From contig MU006236.1 of NCBI GenBank assembly GCA_010093685.1, positions 248,001-312,000 on the forward strand: a stretch of 64,000 nucleotides of DNA. Direction: 5' to 3'. The position numbers and the translations under genes were made by a program. Positions 10,678-21,362 of this stretch are shown in pieces (position 1 is the stretch's first letter; each line of letters starts with the position of its first letter). The stretch is from Ophiobolus disseminans (taxonomy: Eukaryota > Ascomycota > Dothideomycetes > Pleosporales > Phaeosphaeriaceae). The notes under the pieces are model-generated. The model did no database searches, had not been told where the DNA came from, and saw only the letters and a list, made by a program, of their open reading frames with translations.

Positions 10678-13012
10678 ATGCTAGAAGAGACACCTACAGC
10701 GCCATGCTACTTGCACGTCAATTGTGTGGCGAACGCTCAGCGCAAATGCCTCGCCAGAAACCCACAGCCTCGCGAACAGAAGCCACCGCGAGCTTTACGC
10801 GGCCTCCAGGAGCATACATGCGAGTACTGCGCATCCATCTTTCTAAGCAGTAGGCTCGAAGGAATTCCTACTACCCTAGATATCGATTTTGTTTTGCAAG
10901 CCTGCCAACTCAATTGCGCAGTGTACGTGTCTCTTGTGGACAAACTCGCGCAAGCTGGAAGCACGCTGGATGATCTCCTTCCGAACCTTACCCTGTATCA
11001 AGACTGGGATGTCTCTCGTTACCAGGACGGCAGGCACCTTACGATGCATCTTGCGAGGGGCCATGAGCGATTTTGCGATGGTGTGGCGTATAGGTTGTAT
11101 TCGGAGGATAGTGTACGGCGCGAGTCCCATGCAGCAACATATACTCACGACATGCGGATGAATACTGCGCCGGTCAACCCGGATCCCGACACATCTCACA
11201 CTTATGACCTCGTGAAGACCTGGATGTCAGATTGTTTGGCCCACCACGGAAAGAAGCGATCGATGTTCCATGAAGGTCCTAGTCGACTAATTCACATTCG
11301 CAAATCTTGTGGTATTTATGAATTGAGGCTGGTGGAGTGTGGAGACTTACACCAAGTCGACTATATAGCTTTGAGCTACTGCTGGGGCGGCGATCAACTA
11401 CACATGACTACGAGATCGAATCACCTATCGACTGGCAAAGTAATCAATTACGACGATCTGCCTCTGACGCTCCGCGATGCAGTCAAAGTCACCACAGAGC
11501 TTGGACACAGCTTTTTATGGGTTGACTCCCTGTGTATTGTGCAAGACTGCCCTATTGATAAATCTAGGGAGATTGCGAAGATGCCATCGATATACAGCAA
11601 TGCTATCATCACGATTGCTGCTGCTACTGCTGCCTCCACAGCGGACGGATTCCTCCAGAAGCGAACCACTCCAAAACCTATCGTTAGTAACGTATGTTTC
11701 GAAGACGGCGGATTCCAAACACATGATGGCGGGATGGTTGAGTTAGACACCGACAGGTGTGAGACGCTGCCACTTGACAGTCGAGCGTGGGCTCTGCAGG
11801 AAGCTCTTCTTTCCGTCCACGTTCTCGAGTATTGCCCACTGTAAGTTTTACGGCCTTACCATCAAATCAGGTCTCATCCAGTATCTCCATTCGTTCCGTG
11901 ATACAAGTGATGGGTCTGGTCACGGCATATCACCAGTTGGCTGATTTATCACACACTGTAGACAATTAAGACTCGTCTGTCGGCACGATGTTCAACGAAG
12001 CAATGGAGCGTTGAGCGTGGACGGATGGTCCTTGGCGAGCTCTAGAAGGACATCAAAAGATATTTTGCACTACCGCCTTGACATTGAACATCCTGGTTTT
12101 GACCTGGAGTGGCGTGGCCTCGTGCGAGATTACACGCAACGCAAGCTTTCAAGACCTACCGATCGCATACTCGCCATCTCGGGTATAGCTACGGCGTACC
12201 AGCAGCATGCTGACAGGAAGGAGCAAAATCATCAACTGCAGAACTTCACACACAAGAACACCGTCAACGTTTACGTCGCCGGACACTGGATCTACAAACT
12301 ACCCAACGACTTGCTTTGGACGGCACACACCCCACAGCCAGCTCGGCCTTTGGAATATCAAGGCCCGTCATGGTCCTGGACAGGTATCAACGGATCCGTT
12401 AGCTTCGGCCATGTGCTTTGGGACACTGATGTCATCGGCTACCAGACAAATTATGAACTAGATGGATCGACTCATAGCCCTGACTCAGTCATGAGCGACT
12501 CTATCCGCCAGCCTCCGGTGCCACACTGGAGCATACTGGACGCGAGCGTCGATCTAGTCGACGCTCAAGCCCCATGTGGCGCGGTCAAAGAAGCTGTACT
12601 CACCATCCAGGGCCTAACACAGACTTTCACAGTGGTCTTAAGTACCCACTGCAGCATGAACCCTGCCTGTCTCGACCTGGAGCTTCGATACTCCAATCCA
12701 GAAGGCTCTCCAGGCGGCACCATCTGCGTTAAGCTATCTCCAGATATCGTACCAATGGACACCACTCAACCGCTGACTCTGATGCCGTTCGGCTGGAGCC
12801 ACGACGGCCAGCATGAGTACATCTTGCGAGGACTCGCGTTGAGACGAAGTCTAGGCCATCGTAGCGGTAGAGTGCCGCGCTTCGAACGCTGTGGTGTCTT
12901 CCAAGTTCGTCCCAATGATGGCGACGAGGCGGATGAGTGTGAGGAAGGGAGATGGCGCTGTTTGATACCATTCTATGAATCGTTCAGACCCACGGTGTTT
13001 GAGATCGTTTAA
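10678..13012 (+). CDS. Heterokaryon incompatibility (HET) domain protein
   Basis: Exons 10678-11840 and 11962-13012 flank a 121-nt intron (GTAAGT...GTAG), giving 737 residues. The HET domain has YIALSYCWGG (about residue 230), LPLTLRDAVKVTTELG, FLWVDSLCIVQD and IYSNAIITIAAATA. After the join the usual downstream LDSRAWALQE, LEYC and Y-Q-R-K-L-S...ILAISGIA blocks follow, as in most HET proteins. HET domains trigger programmed cell death on non-self recognition during hyphal fusion; the partner is unknown. The ATG at 10678 is the first in frame, and an unseen upstream exon is possible because a Cys-rich stretch precedes it. Confidence 0.85.
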
Positions 13013-13291
13013 GATTTGAGCTTGGAAATATATGTGGGGCTTATGTGCGTGACAGCTCTGGAGCTGCGTATGGCACGTGGAGCAAACACTACTGGACTCT
13101 CACTACGACAGGCTCTTCAAGCTTCTAGCCTCTCGATATAACCCCTCAACTGTCCGGCGGGCCTCTTAGGATTCAACTATCTAACCGTGACGCTGGACAT
13201 CTCGGATACCAAATCTCAATCCATGACCATGTACGTCATTCACACAAACATACATTCTAAATACTAACTCAACAACCCAGTCACAAGGACA

Positions 13292-14050
13292 ATGAATCCA
13301 CCGTCAACCCGCAGTCGCCTCCTTCTCCTCCCCCGCGAACTGCGTAATATCATCTACGAGTACGCGTTCACCGAGCCTGGCGGCCTCGTTGCCGACGCAA
13401 CCAGCCGCTACGACAACTGGACGCGCTTCCGCACCGCATGCAACACCTCAGACCGGACGCGTGACGCGAACCAACTGCGCCTCGTATGCCGCCAATTGTA
13501 CGCTGAGACTAGTGGACTAGGTATCACGTACAACGACCTCACCTTCCAGCGCCGAGGCGGAGCTGTATTTGTTAGCGTGTATGATCTGTTCGACCAGTTC
13601 GTTTATCATTGTGCGCCGGGCTATCTCAGCAAGATTAAGCGAGTCACGATTCTGGATTATACGACACTCGTACCAGAGGAGGATGTCGTTCTTGCAAGAT
13701 TACTCTCCCCGTCTCTGGTCCGGTTCAGCCGCGCCTACCCGTCCGCCACCATCATCGTGCGCTTCCAATGGAATGCAACGCCGTACCGTGTGGACGCCAT
13801 GCGGCACTTCTTGCGTGGAAATGCTTTGTGGCCATTCGAGATCCGTCACTATACTAGGAGCGGCGTATGTGCGTTTGCGAGGCTGTTTGAGCACGCGGCT
13901 GCAGACTGCTCGCAGAACCTCAGGTTCTCATTAACTATGGACTTCGACGAGGAGAAATTTAGCGAGATCATTGCGAGGAAATATGTGGGAAATGAGGAGG
14001 TGGAGTATTTGGTTGGGTTCTTTAAGGGGTTGCATGAGGATGGAATTTGA
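13292..14050 (+). CDS. F-box-like/2EXR-type protein, array copy 1 (intact)
   Basis: Intact single-exon gene of 252 residues. The N-terminus LLLLPRELRNIIYEYAF is the F-box-like helix typical of a large pezizomycete family. ANQLRLVCRQLYAET and GITYNDLTF follow, the signature shared by the next three copies. Function unknown; F-box members recruit substrates to SCF ligases, but this subfamily is uncharacterised to my knowledge. A GTACGT...CCCAG segment ending at 13280 could be a 5' UTR intron (branch CTAACTC). Confidence 0.7.
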   Translation: MNPPSTRSRLLLLPRELRNIIYEYAFTEPGGLVADATSRYDNWTRFRTACNTSDRTRDANQLRLVCRQLYAETSGLGITYNDLTFQRRGGAVFVSVYDLFDQFVYHCAPGYLSKIKRVTILDYTTLVPEEDVVLARLLSPSLVRFSRAYPSATIIVRFQWNATPYRVDAMRHFLRGNALWPFEIRHYTRSGVCAFARLFEHAAADCSQNLRFSLTMDFDEEKFSEIIARKYVGNEEVEYLVGFFKGLHEDGI

Positions 14051-14778
14051 GGTGTGGGGACTTGGGCCATGGAGGATGTGAACTTTGCATATACCAACGA
14101 TACCTACCTGGGTAGGGTGCACTGAGAATTCCGTTCGAGGTATATGCTAGCGTTATTGAACTGGATTGATTGTTGCTTGCTACGATACTCGACCATGCAA
14201 GCATCCTTTTTAGCGTTATTTGCTTCGAGTCAATGTCTCTTTATCACCGCCCAATGCCCACTTACATTGTCCCTACCTCGACACGAGCATTTCTATTCAC
14301 CCCAAGCTCCGCAAAATATCCTTTGCAGTAATCGCGAGAGGGTCACCATCTTCTTACGTATTCGTTGGACATATAGTATAGGCTGCTACACCTCGAGCAT
14401 TCACGCGTATCACGTTTAGCTGTTACCGGAGCATTCACTCACTTTAATTTGCACGCGCTCTTTACGCCCCCGGATTAGCTTTTTTCGGGTGAGATTGGAA
14501 GCTGAGATTGTTGCACTCATCCCTCTTTGATACTTCGTCAAAGCTGGGGTTATTCAGATTATATAAAGTCTAAAGCTGCTGTAGCTAACGCTAGATCTGT
14601 GATTGTTCTTTGAGAGCCGGGTAAATCAAGAAAAGTTTAGTAGGTGTTCTATGGTTGATAAGATCACTAGACTAAGAGTCGAAGTTCTGAACCTCAACAT
14701 TTCAAAAATGGGAGCTGCCCATCAAAGCTGAGGTAGCGGATATATCATCACTCAAATTACTCCGAAAGATTTACCTAC
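14051..14778. other. Spacer within F-box array, carries repeat copy 2
   Basis: No gene seen. Holds the second copy of the 50-bp repeat at 14568-14617. Otherwise unremarkable. Confidence 0.5.
14568..14617 (+). repeat. 50-bp dispersed repeat, copy 2
   Basis: Matches 10351-10400 at 47 of 50 positions, same orientation. Lies between array copies 1 and 2. Confidence 0.7.
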
Positions 14779-15584
14779 TTGCTCACACGCTCAACCTCGT
14801 CGTCCATCCTCGCTCCAATATCGCGACATCAACTTGCGCCTCATATCCTCAACTGCCTCGCCTCTTTCCTCTTAAAAGATCATACAACAATATCCTCATA
14901 CCGGATAACGAAGCCTGCAGCCAATAAGGTAGTCTCCCGACCCAATGCTAAGCCCGATTGGCTTTCGAAGCAGACGAAGTCCACAGGCGTCAATTGGTTG
15001 AGAATCCTACCGCGAGATATCAGAGACATAATCTATGAATATGCTCTCACCGAAGAAGGCGGACTCGTCGCCGACGTAATCAGCAACGCCATGAACCCAC
15101 CTGGTTTCGCCCCATTACATCGCACAACAAGTACCAAGAATCAAACCAATTGCGCCTCTCCTGCCAGCAATTATACGCTGAGACAACTGCACTCGGCATT
15201 CGCTACAACAACCTCACCTTCGTCGACACCTGCCACAAAAACTGCACCACAGCCTACACGCACTTCACGTGCTTCATCGAGTCCTGCTCACGCACGCACC
15301 TCAACCGCATCAAGCGCATCAACATCCTCGACCCAGACTTCATACACACCCTGATTCGCAAGTGCTGCCTGACACACCCCGTTCAGCGTTTCTGCCAGAA
15401 TGTTCCGGGGGTGGAGGTCGTGGTGCGACTGCATTTTCAGAATACGGAGTATGTGGCGTCTGAGGGCCTTCGAGCGAAGGTTGCGGAGGATATGAAAATG
15501 CCGAACGGGTACCTGAGAGGGATTCCTGGGAGGGATTATAGTAAGCGGTTTAGTGGGAAAGAGGGGGTTTGGAAGATAGGGTAA
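14779..15584 (+). pseudogene. F-box-like array copy 2, frameshifted
   Basis: Homologue of the intact gene at 13292. The first frame carries WLRILPRDIRDIIYEYALTE and GGLVADV. The conserved NQLRLSCQQLYAET block is in another frame, so the frame changes at about 15135-15150, with no plausible GT-AG intron. From there the frame runs GIRYNNLTF ... RIKRINILD and ends at 15584, shorter than copy 1. No in-frame ATG precedes the F-box. A sequencing error could explain the shift, but copies 3 and 4 are also damaged, which favours real decay. Confidence 0.65.
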
Positions 15585-16208
15585 GCTCGGGGACGGAGCA
15601 AGCTGTGGAGGATGGGATTTGTCGAGAAGACACGCGCGTTATGATTTCGAGGATGATGATTGCATGGTGCTGCTAGGTTTGATATTGGGGAGTGCGAGCG
15701 AGGCGTTTGAATATGGTATGACTGATCTATGGATATGAAGTGGAAGAAAGTGGTTTTACAGAACTTCGAGCGCTATGAACCACAGTGTATGAACAGAAGT
15801 GTAGAAAATATCGTTGCACTCATGGCTTGTAATTGGTAAAAAGTCGCTTGACTCCCCGGTGTCAACGCAAAGCTTTCGCCAAGAATTCGGTGTGAGTGAT
15901 ACTCAATTACAGATGAAGTCATCCGCTGGCGTCGCTACTTACGGCTACTGGTTGTGCGCTCACGTGCAGGCTAGTCCCTGCGTGTGAGCTCAGACGGTCC
16001 CACGCCTCCCAAATGGAACAACCACATCCCGAATCATCCGAACGTCTAGAGGGGCATTGGGCAGCGCCAAATCCATCCCGCAGTCACCTTATTGCGCTCA
16101 TCAATTTTGGCGATAGCCCGCATGCTCACATCGAGAGATCAGATCTGGCCGGAATAGATCTCGGGACCCAGCAGCAGCAGCAGCATCTTGCCTCGACTTT
16201 CAACAATT
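15585..16208. other. Spacer within F-box array
   Basis: An open frame of 67 codons (16013-16216) with a short CAG run near 16171 has no family resemblance and is out of frame with copy 3. Nothing else seen. Confidence 0.4.
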
Positions 16209-16960
16209 ATGGATAGGCAACGCGACTCAATCACTGGCTGGATGTCAGCGCCTTCGCGACCAGAGGCTATTGACTGGCTGACCCGCTTACCTCGAGAACT
16301 CCGCGACAAAATCTACCAATACGCACTTACGGAGGAAGGAGGCATATTCCGCGATGTCTTCCAAAATCGCAAAGGTCTATCACGCCTGCCGTTTCGTGCA
16401 GCGAAGCCAAGCAGCTCTAGCATTCGAGAACTAACCAGCTCCGCCTCGTTTGCCGCCAGCTCCATGCCGAAACCAACGGCCTCAGCCTGCGCTACAATGA
16501 TCTCACTTTCATCAATATATGGCGGGAACCAGAGACAAGCGCATACAGGCACTTTATGCACTTCATCGAGAACTGTAGTCGCAAACGTCTGTCACAAATC
16601 CGGCGCGTGACGCTTCTCGATAGTGTGACAGTTTTCCATCACAGGCGATCGTCGCTTTACCGGAAGTATTGCCTAACTCCTATTATTGAGCGCTTCTGCA
16701 ATGACTTCCCCGACTCGACTGTTATCATTCGACTACAAAGTGACGGCAGATACAGCCAAATTGGATCCATGAACGCCATTCATCATGCACAGTACGGCGG
16801 CTCAATGTTTCCACAAAATCGTTTTCCACATCGGCGCCCTGGTGGCTTTATGTTCAAAGTGGAGAGGTGGTTTGCATTCACGTGTCCGTTGAACCTGCGA
16901 TTCACATGTACTGTCGGGTTCAGGGAGCGTCAGGTCAGAGATGAGGGGGAGAGGACTTAA
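16209..16960 (+). pseudogene. F-box-like array copy 3, frameshifted
   Basis: The ATG at 16209 leads into WLTRLPRELRDKIYQYALTE and GGIFRDV in one frame. NQLRLVCRQLHAETNGL and LRYNDLTF lie in another frame, continuing through HFIENCSRKRLSQIRRVTLL to a stop at 16960. The change falls between about 16350 and 16435; an intermediate third frame is conserved-looking, so probably two indels are present. No intron with matching phase is visible. Same family as 13292-14050. Confidence 0.65.
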
Positions 16961-17179
16961 TATCGCGGCGCGGAGCTTGAGCGATTAGTGGACAAGTGTA
17001 GGAATGCTCATGAAAAAGGAATTTGATAGAAGACGTGACACAAAGTGAGCTTGAAAATGATGTTCAGATTTCTTGGACAAGAGGATGACGTTGGGAGTAA
17101 AGACAAGTGGTCAATCAAGAGGTTTCAACTGCGATCAGCACGTCATCGCTTGTACGACTAGAGTCTTTCAGCTAGCAGT

Positions 17180-17395
17180 CTCTTCTATCTAGAAGACCTT
17201 ACGAAACCATCTAAGGCTACGCACTCATAGAAAAGGTTGGTCTAGTAGCCGACGTTCCTCAAAGCGGCAATGAACATGCGCAATTTCATACAGCCTGGTA
17301 TACCTCAATTGGCCAACCGATTGCGCTGCGCTTGTCGAGAAGTCTGTGCAGGCCTCAGCCTACTACAATAGCCTCACTTTTACCAGATCAACTCG
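17180..17395 (+). pseudogene. F-box-like array copy 4, relic
   Basis: About 210 bp aligns at DNA level with copies 1-3. The region around 17250 matches the GGLVADV codons with several C-to-T changes (GGTTGGTCTAGTAGCCGACG against GGCGGACTCGTCGCCGACG). The region around 17310-17390 matches the NQLRLVCRQL...YNDLTF codons. Stops occur in all frames. It abuts the 3' end of the minus-strand gene that stops at 17388. Confidence 0.55.
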
Positions 17396-18311
17396 CTTGT
17401 CTTCCATACCCCATACCACAATCCTTCCAATACTCCTTCCACAACTTATCTTCCTGCTCAACAACCGGTATCCACAAAACCCCACACTCCACCTCTCTTA
17501 CCTTTTTCTCATCTTTCCTCCCCCAAAGTACACCCCTCACCCTCACCATCTGATCCCCATCCATCTTATTCTCAAACTTCCCCGCCCGAAACACGACCCA
17601 AGCTTCCAGAATTACAGTAACTCCCCGACCAAATATTTCCTCCAACCGCCCCACGACCCACACATTGCGCCATGTTTTCTCTGGACAAAAGCTCGGCCGT
17701 AACCGTGTCCCAGGCCTCTTCTCGCAGAACCGATGCCGAGGTAATGGAATTTGCATAGCGACAGATCGTAACGCTGTTAGGTGCGGTGCACATTCTCCCA
17801 ACTGTCCCATTGCGGAGTGTATGTGAGATGCTGCGAAGAACGGATCACTCGAGCAGAGCGTCAAGTGCGTAATTTTGTCGGCTGCGACGTACCGATGTTG
17901 CCATTTGGGCGTGGTGAGATACAACAGGCCGTCCCGGAGCGGCACGGTTACGCCGAGACCTAGCGGCTTCATGAAAGTACGCAATTCTTCGTTGATGAGT
18001 TTACATGTTTGGCGCAGCGCATGGGAGGGACTTTGTGGCGGATGGTGGTAGGCTGTGTTTGAGGGGCAGACGGCTGAGAAGGGTGGCTTGGCGCAGAGTT
18101 GGGAGAAGGATGGATCTGAGTTCTGGCATATGGATGTGGTATAGGTTTCTCTGTTTCCCCAGTTGTGGTATTTTCTGATGTGGAACTGTAGGGGTTGGTC
18201 GAGGTAGCTGTAGATGTGGATGCGGAGTTCAATGGGGAGGCTTAGGAATGAGGCTGGGTGGCGTGGGTCGGTGATGATGATGTTGTTTATTTGGTGTATG
18301 AGTTGGAGCAT
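17388..18311 (-). CDS. F-box-like protein, second subfamily, gene A
   Basis: Single-exon, 307 residues, ATG at 18311. FLSLPIELRIHIYSYLDQPL is the F-box-like N-terminus. Then come FSQLCAKPPFSAVCPSN, ALRQTCKLINEELRTF and a C-terminal half with VTVILEAWVVFRAGKFENK. It shares this plan with the neighbouring gene 18526-19419, so the two look like a tandem duplicate pair. Substrate and function unknown. Confidence 0.72.
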   Translation of the reverse strand: MLQLIHQINNIIITDPRHPASFLSLPIELRIHIYSYLDQPLQFHIRKYHNWGNRETYTTSICQNSDPSFSQLCAKPPFSAVCPSNTAYHHPPQSPSHALRQTCKLINEELRTFMKPLGLGVTVPLRDGLLYLTTPKWQHRYVAADKITHLTLCSSDPFFAASHIHSAMGQLGECAPHLTALRSVAMQIPLPRHRFCEKRPGTRLRPSFCPEKTWRNVWVVGRLEEIFGRGVTVILEAWVVFRAGKFENKMDGDQMVRVRGVLWGRKDEKKVREVECGVLWIPVVEQEDKLWKEYWKDCGMGYGRQAS

Positions 18312-18525
18312 GGTTGTAATGGTTTTGGGGATGGAGATGGAAGTGGGGTCATCGGCTGATGGGTTAAGTTATGGATAAGGCTAGTGGGGGCCTTATGTTT
18401 GACTCACACTACCCCTGTCAATTCTGGGACGTAAGACATCACCGCCGCCTAGGTGTCATAGTGGCGCAGTCTGTACTTGATGCTTCTCGCCGATTTCTGA
18501 AAAACTGTCAAGAAGATCAAGTCCG

Positions 18526-19419
18526 TTAATTTCCCTGCTTGCCATACGCCAACCCTTTACCCGTCCAGTGCCACTTCCACTCCTCTCCAACGAACTTCCT
18601 CTCCCCTTCCACGTTACCCCTTTCCACGACCTGCTCTCTCCTAACTTCGCAACTCGATTTCCTGTCTTCCTCACCCGGCCATAGCACACACCTAATGACA
18701 GCCATTTCGTCTCTCATCCCATTGCCCTCATAAAACTTATGCCCAGGCTTAAAACACACCCAAGCATCCAACACAATCATGACCCTCTTCTTAAGAACCT
18801 CATCCAGCTTCTTAACTATTTTCAAATTTTGCCAAGTCATTTCTGGCCTAAACACCCCCGCCGCCCGCCTCGTCTTCACAACAAACCTCTTATACGCAAC
18901 AGGCGACTGCACAGCAACACTCTGCAACCCCGTCAAACTCGATGCATAGTGCTCCAGGCTGGAGATGACAGGATGAATGTGGACAAGGTTATACGGCACC
19001 TCCAAGAGCGTGATACGCCTTAGGGTTCCGGGAAGCCGGAAGAACATCCAAGACCCATTGTGTGCTAGCGCAGACACGCTCGTTGCCTCTGCTCCAAGGA
19101 CGTATCGCGACTCCGCGTAGATGAGGCGGCATGTCTGGCGCAGTGGGAAGACTTTTCGTACGGTGGTGCTGCTACGCGTGCACAGGTCCTGGGTAGGGTG
19201 TAGGCCGGAGAAGCGAGGGCGGGTGCATAGTTGGGGAAATTGGGTGTCTGGGTAGGGGCATGGGTATGCGATGCGAAGGTGGGGAGATTGATAGCCTCCT
19301 TCTGTTAGGGGATATACGTAGTGCGTGTGGGTTTCGTTAGCTAGTTGGGCGTAGACCATGAGGCGCAGTTCTGCTGGTAGGCCGAGAAGGGAGGCGCGTG
19401 GTGGGACGTGTGAAGACAT
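18526..19419 (-). CDS. F-box-like protein, second subfamily, gene B
   Basis: Single-exon, 297 residues, ATG at 19419. LLGLPAELRLMVYAQLANE is the F-box-like start. FPQLCTRPRFSGLHPTQ, PLRQTCRLIYAESR and VMIVLDAWVCFKPGHKFYE match gene A (17388-18311) block for block. The two genes are in the same orientation, 214 bp apart. Intact. Function unknown. Confidence 0.72.
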   Translation of the reverse strand: MSSHVPPRASLLGLPAELRLMVYAQLANETHTHYVYPLTEGGYQSPHLRIAYPCPYPDTQFPQLCTRPRFSGLHPTQDLCTRSSTTVRKVFPLRQTCRLIYAESRYVLGAEATSVSALAHNGSWMFFRLPGTLRRITLLEVPYNLVHIHPVISSLEHYASSLTGLQSVAVQSPVAYKRFVVKTRRAAGVFRPEMTWQNLKIVKKLDEVLKKRVMIVLDAWVCFKPGHKFYEGNGMRDEMAVIRCVLWPGEEDRKSSCEVRREQVVERGNVEGERKFVGEEWKWHWTGKGLAYGKQGN

Positions 19420-19771
19420 GGTGATTCACGGTTCGAGATATTTCTGGGCTGGGAACATGGAATGGCGATTCCTTTTTGTAGGATGTTGGATGGTGTGACT
19501 GGTGGTTCTGAGGTGGAATCGTGGCTGTGTCAATAATTGAGTCAAGCCGAGGCTGGTGCCTGCTGAGGCGACGTAAGCGAAATCTTCTCATCTTGAACTT
19601 CGCACTTCAACATTGCACAGCTTTACCTGCACAGTATGCAATTTGCGACACAAATTGTGATATCATCCAATAAATAGCCCCTGAATACATCGTCCACTTT
19701 GAACAGTTCAGATCAACTCCAAACCAGCCATTGATGCTACGACATTCCCCTTGCCACTCTTCCCCTGGCAA
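19420..19771. other. Intergenic, nothing recognised
   Basis: Upstream region of the minus-strand F-box-like pair and downstream of a decayed minus-strand gene. No supported feature. Confidence 0.4.
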
Positions 19772-20925
19772 TCACAACTCCGGACCCTCCTCAAACGCCT
19801 GAGCCGTTTTGTCCGGAGGGAAATACCCTGGTCTCTGCGGTGTTGGAAGATACGGACGACGACGTGCGAGTTCGGCCACACCTTTGGCCTGCACGAAAAT
19901 GGGGTCGAGAGCGATCGTGTCCGGCAAGGGCTCCTGCTTTCGCTCATTCAAGAAGTCGTACACCTGAGCCTCCACGAATCCAACAAAGTCATCCGTAACA
20001 CCATCGCCAACGAAGATGATCTTCGCTGGTCTGTATTTTGTTTCGGGGGGATTCTTCAAGGGCTCTAGAATGGCATCGCGTACTTGGTTCCAGTACTCTT
20101 TCTCATCACTCACACGTAGTGGGGAATCTGTGCCGAGACCAAGCCGAACGGATGTTGCTTCGTGATTATGGTATAGACTATGGCCGTGCGCTGCGGTGTT
20201 CGAGATCATGAGGTCGGAACGGGCGTACGTAACCAACAAATACACGTCCAAGTTCTGGGTAAGATCTTCGCCTTTGCAAGCATCCAGGTGACTGTAGTCG
20301 TAACAAAGGGAGAAGTTGTGCCCCGCGAGGGCAGTTTGCGCGTCGTAGGTCAGGAAGTTGCGATAAGGGCTACCCTCGTGCCACTGAATCTGCAGGTATT
20401 CGATGCCAGCGTACTCGAAAGCGTCGTAAAGGTCCTCGTTGTAAATGGCAGGGAAACGAGGTACTGCAGCCGCGGCCTCGTGGACTTTGTATTGGATTCG
20501 AGTGCTTTCTCAGTCGCATTTTTGAGAGCTTTGACGACCGTGCTAATCGCGCCCGCGTCTCTAGAGGTAGGCAGACCAAGCGACTTGCGAAAATTGCGCC
20601 ACATCATTCGCGGTCAGTCAGCTATATCATCGAGACCAGGATACTAGTACGGAGGGCTGGATAAGAATCAGTCATAGAACAAGCACTGGCGAAAACAGAT
20701 GCACGCTTCGTGCGTTGAACTCTCCAGCGAGAGTTTGCGCATCGTCTCCTGGTACTCCCCGTTGCCTTCCACTTATGCGACACCGACCAGGGTGCCATTT
20801 GCGAAGGCTACTACTGAAGTACCATATGTGGGCTTGAGATCCAACCCAACGTAGACGAGGTCCTCAATGGAGCTAAATGCGCAGCAAAGGCTGACGAGCG
20901 TGCTTAGTAGTAGCGAGAATCGCAT
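19772..20925 (-). pseudogene. Decayed secreted Hsp70/actin-fold-like protein
   Basis: The ATG at 20925 opens a signal peptide (MRFSLLLSTLVSLCCAFS). A nucleotide-fold-like start follows (VGLDLKPTYGTSVVAFANGT), then a TAA at codon 51 (20775-20773), after which the frame resumes with VEGNGEYQETMRKLSLES. Further down, EKALES and VHEAAAAVPRFPAIYNEDL are in different frames (shift near 20505). The rest then runs open to 19772, ending in IIFVGDGVTDDFVGF and AKGVAELARRRP. The plan resembles fungal secreted proteins annotated as Hsp70-like or actin-like ATPase. At least one stop and one frameshift make it a pseudogene; the family call is tentative. Confidence 0.55.
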
Positions 20926-21362
20926 GATGTGTGGCTAAGAGTCGTGTTGGAGGTTAAGGGTTGAGGCCAAGTGGTGTTTGTGGCCTTGGGGTGTGTTCCG
21001 CGTGTGGCGCTTGTCCTACCAGTCCGTGGGAATGACTAAACATAGCTAGGCATCATGTGATCGGCCAATTCACCACGGCCAACCGCTCGGCTAATCAGCT
21101 TCGTTTGTCAAAGCACCACTAATCTGTGATATACCTAATCAAAATCGATGGTGTGATCGCTGGTTGTCTCTCACCAAGGTCAAGTTGCCTTTATCTGCCT
21201 ATGTCTTTCGAAAATGGTAAGCTTATACAAATGAGAGAACTTGAGCAAACGCCAGCCTTGGACCCTGTTGAGGCTCTCCCTCCTTACTCATATAAGTTCT
21301 CTCGTCCCCCCGCTGTCTTCTTTCCATCATCCTCTCCGTAACCCTCGTCGACTCCTCCTGAT
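20926..21362. other. Intergenic between two decayed genes
   Basis: No supported gene. An ATG near 21200 followed by GGTAAGC could be a lost first exon of the downstream hydrolase, but no in-phase join was found. Confidence 0.35.

Noticed and set aside
16013..16216. 67-codon frame with a CAG/Gln run as possible first exon of F-box-like copy 3
   Set aside because: Out of frame with copy 3 and no intron joins them.
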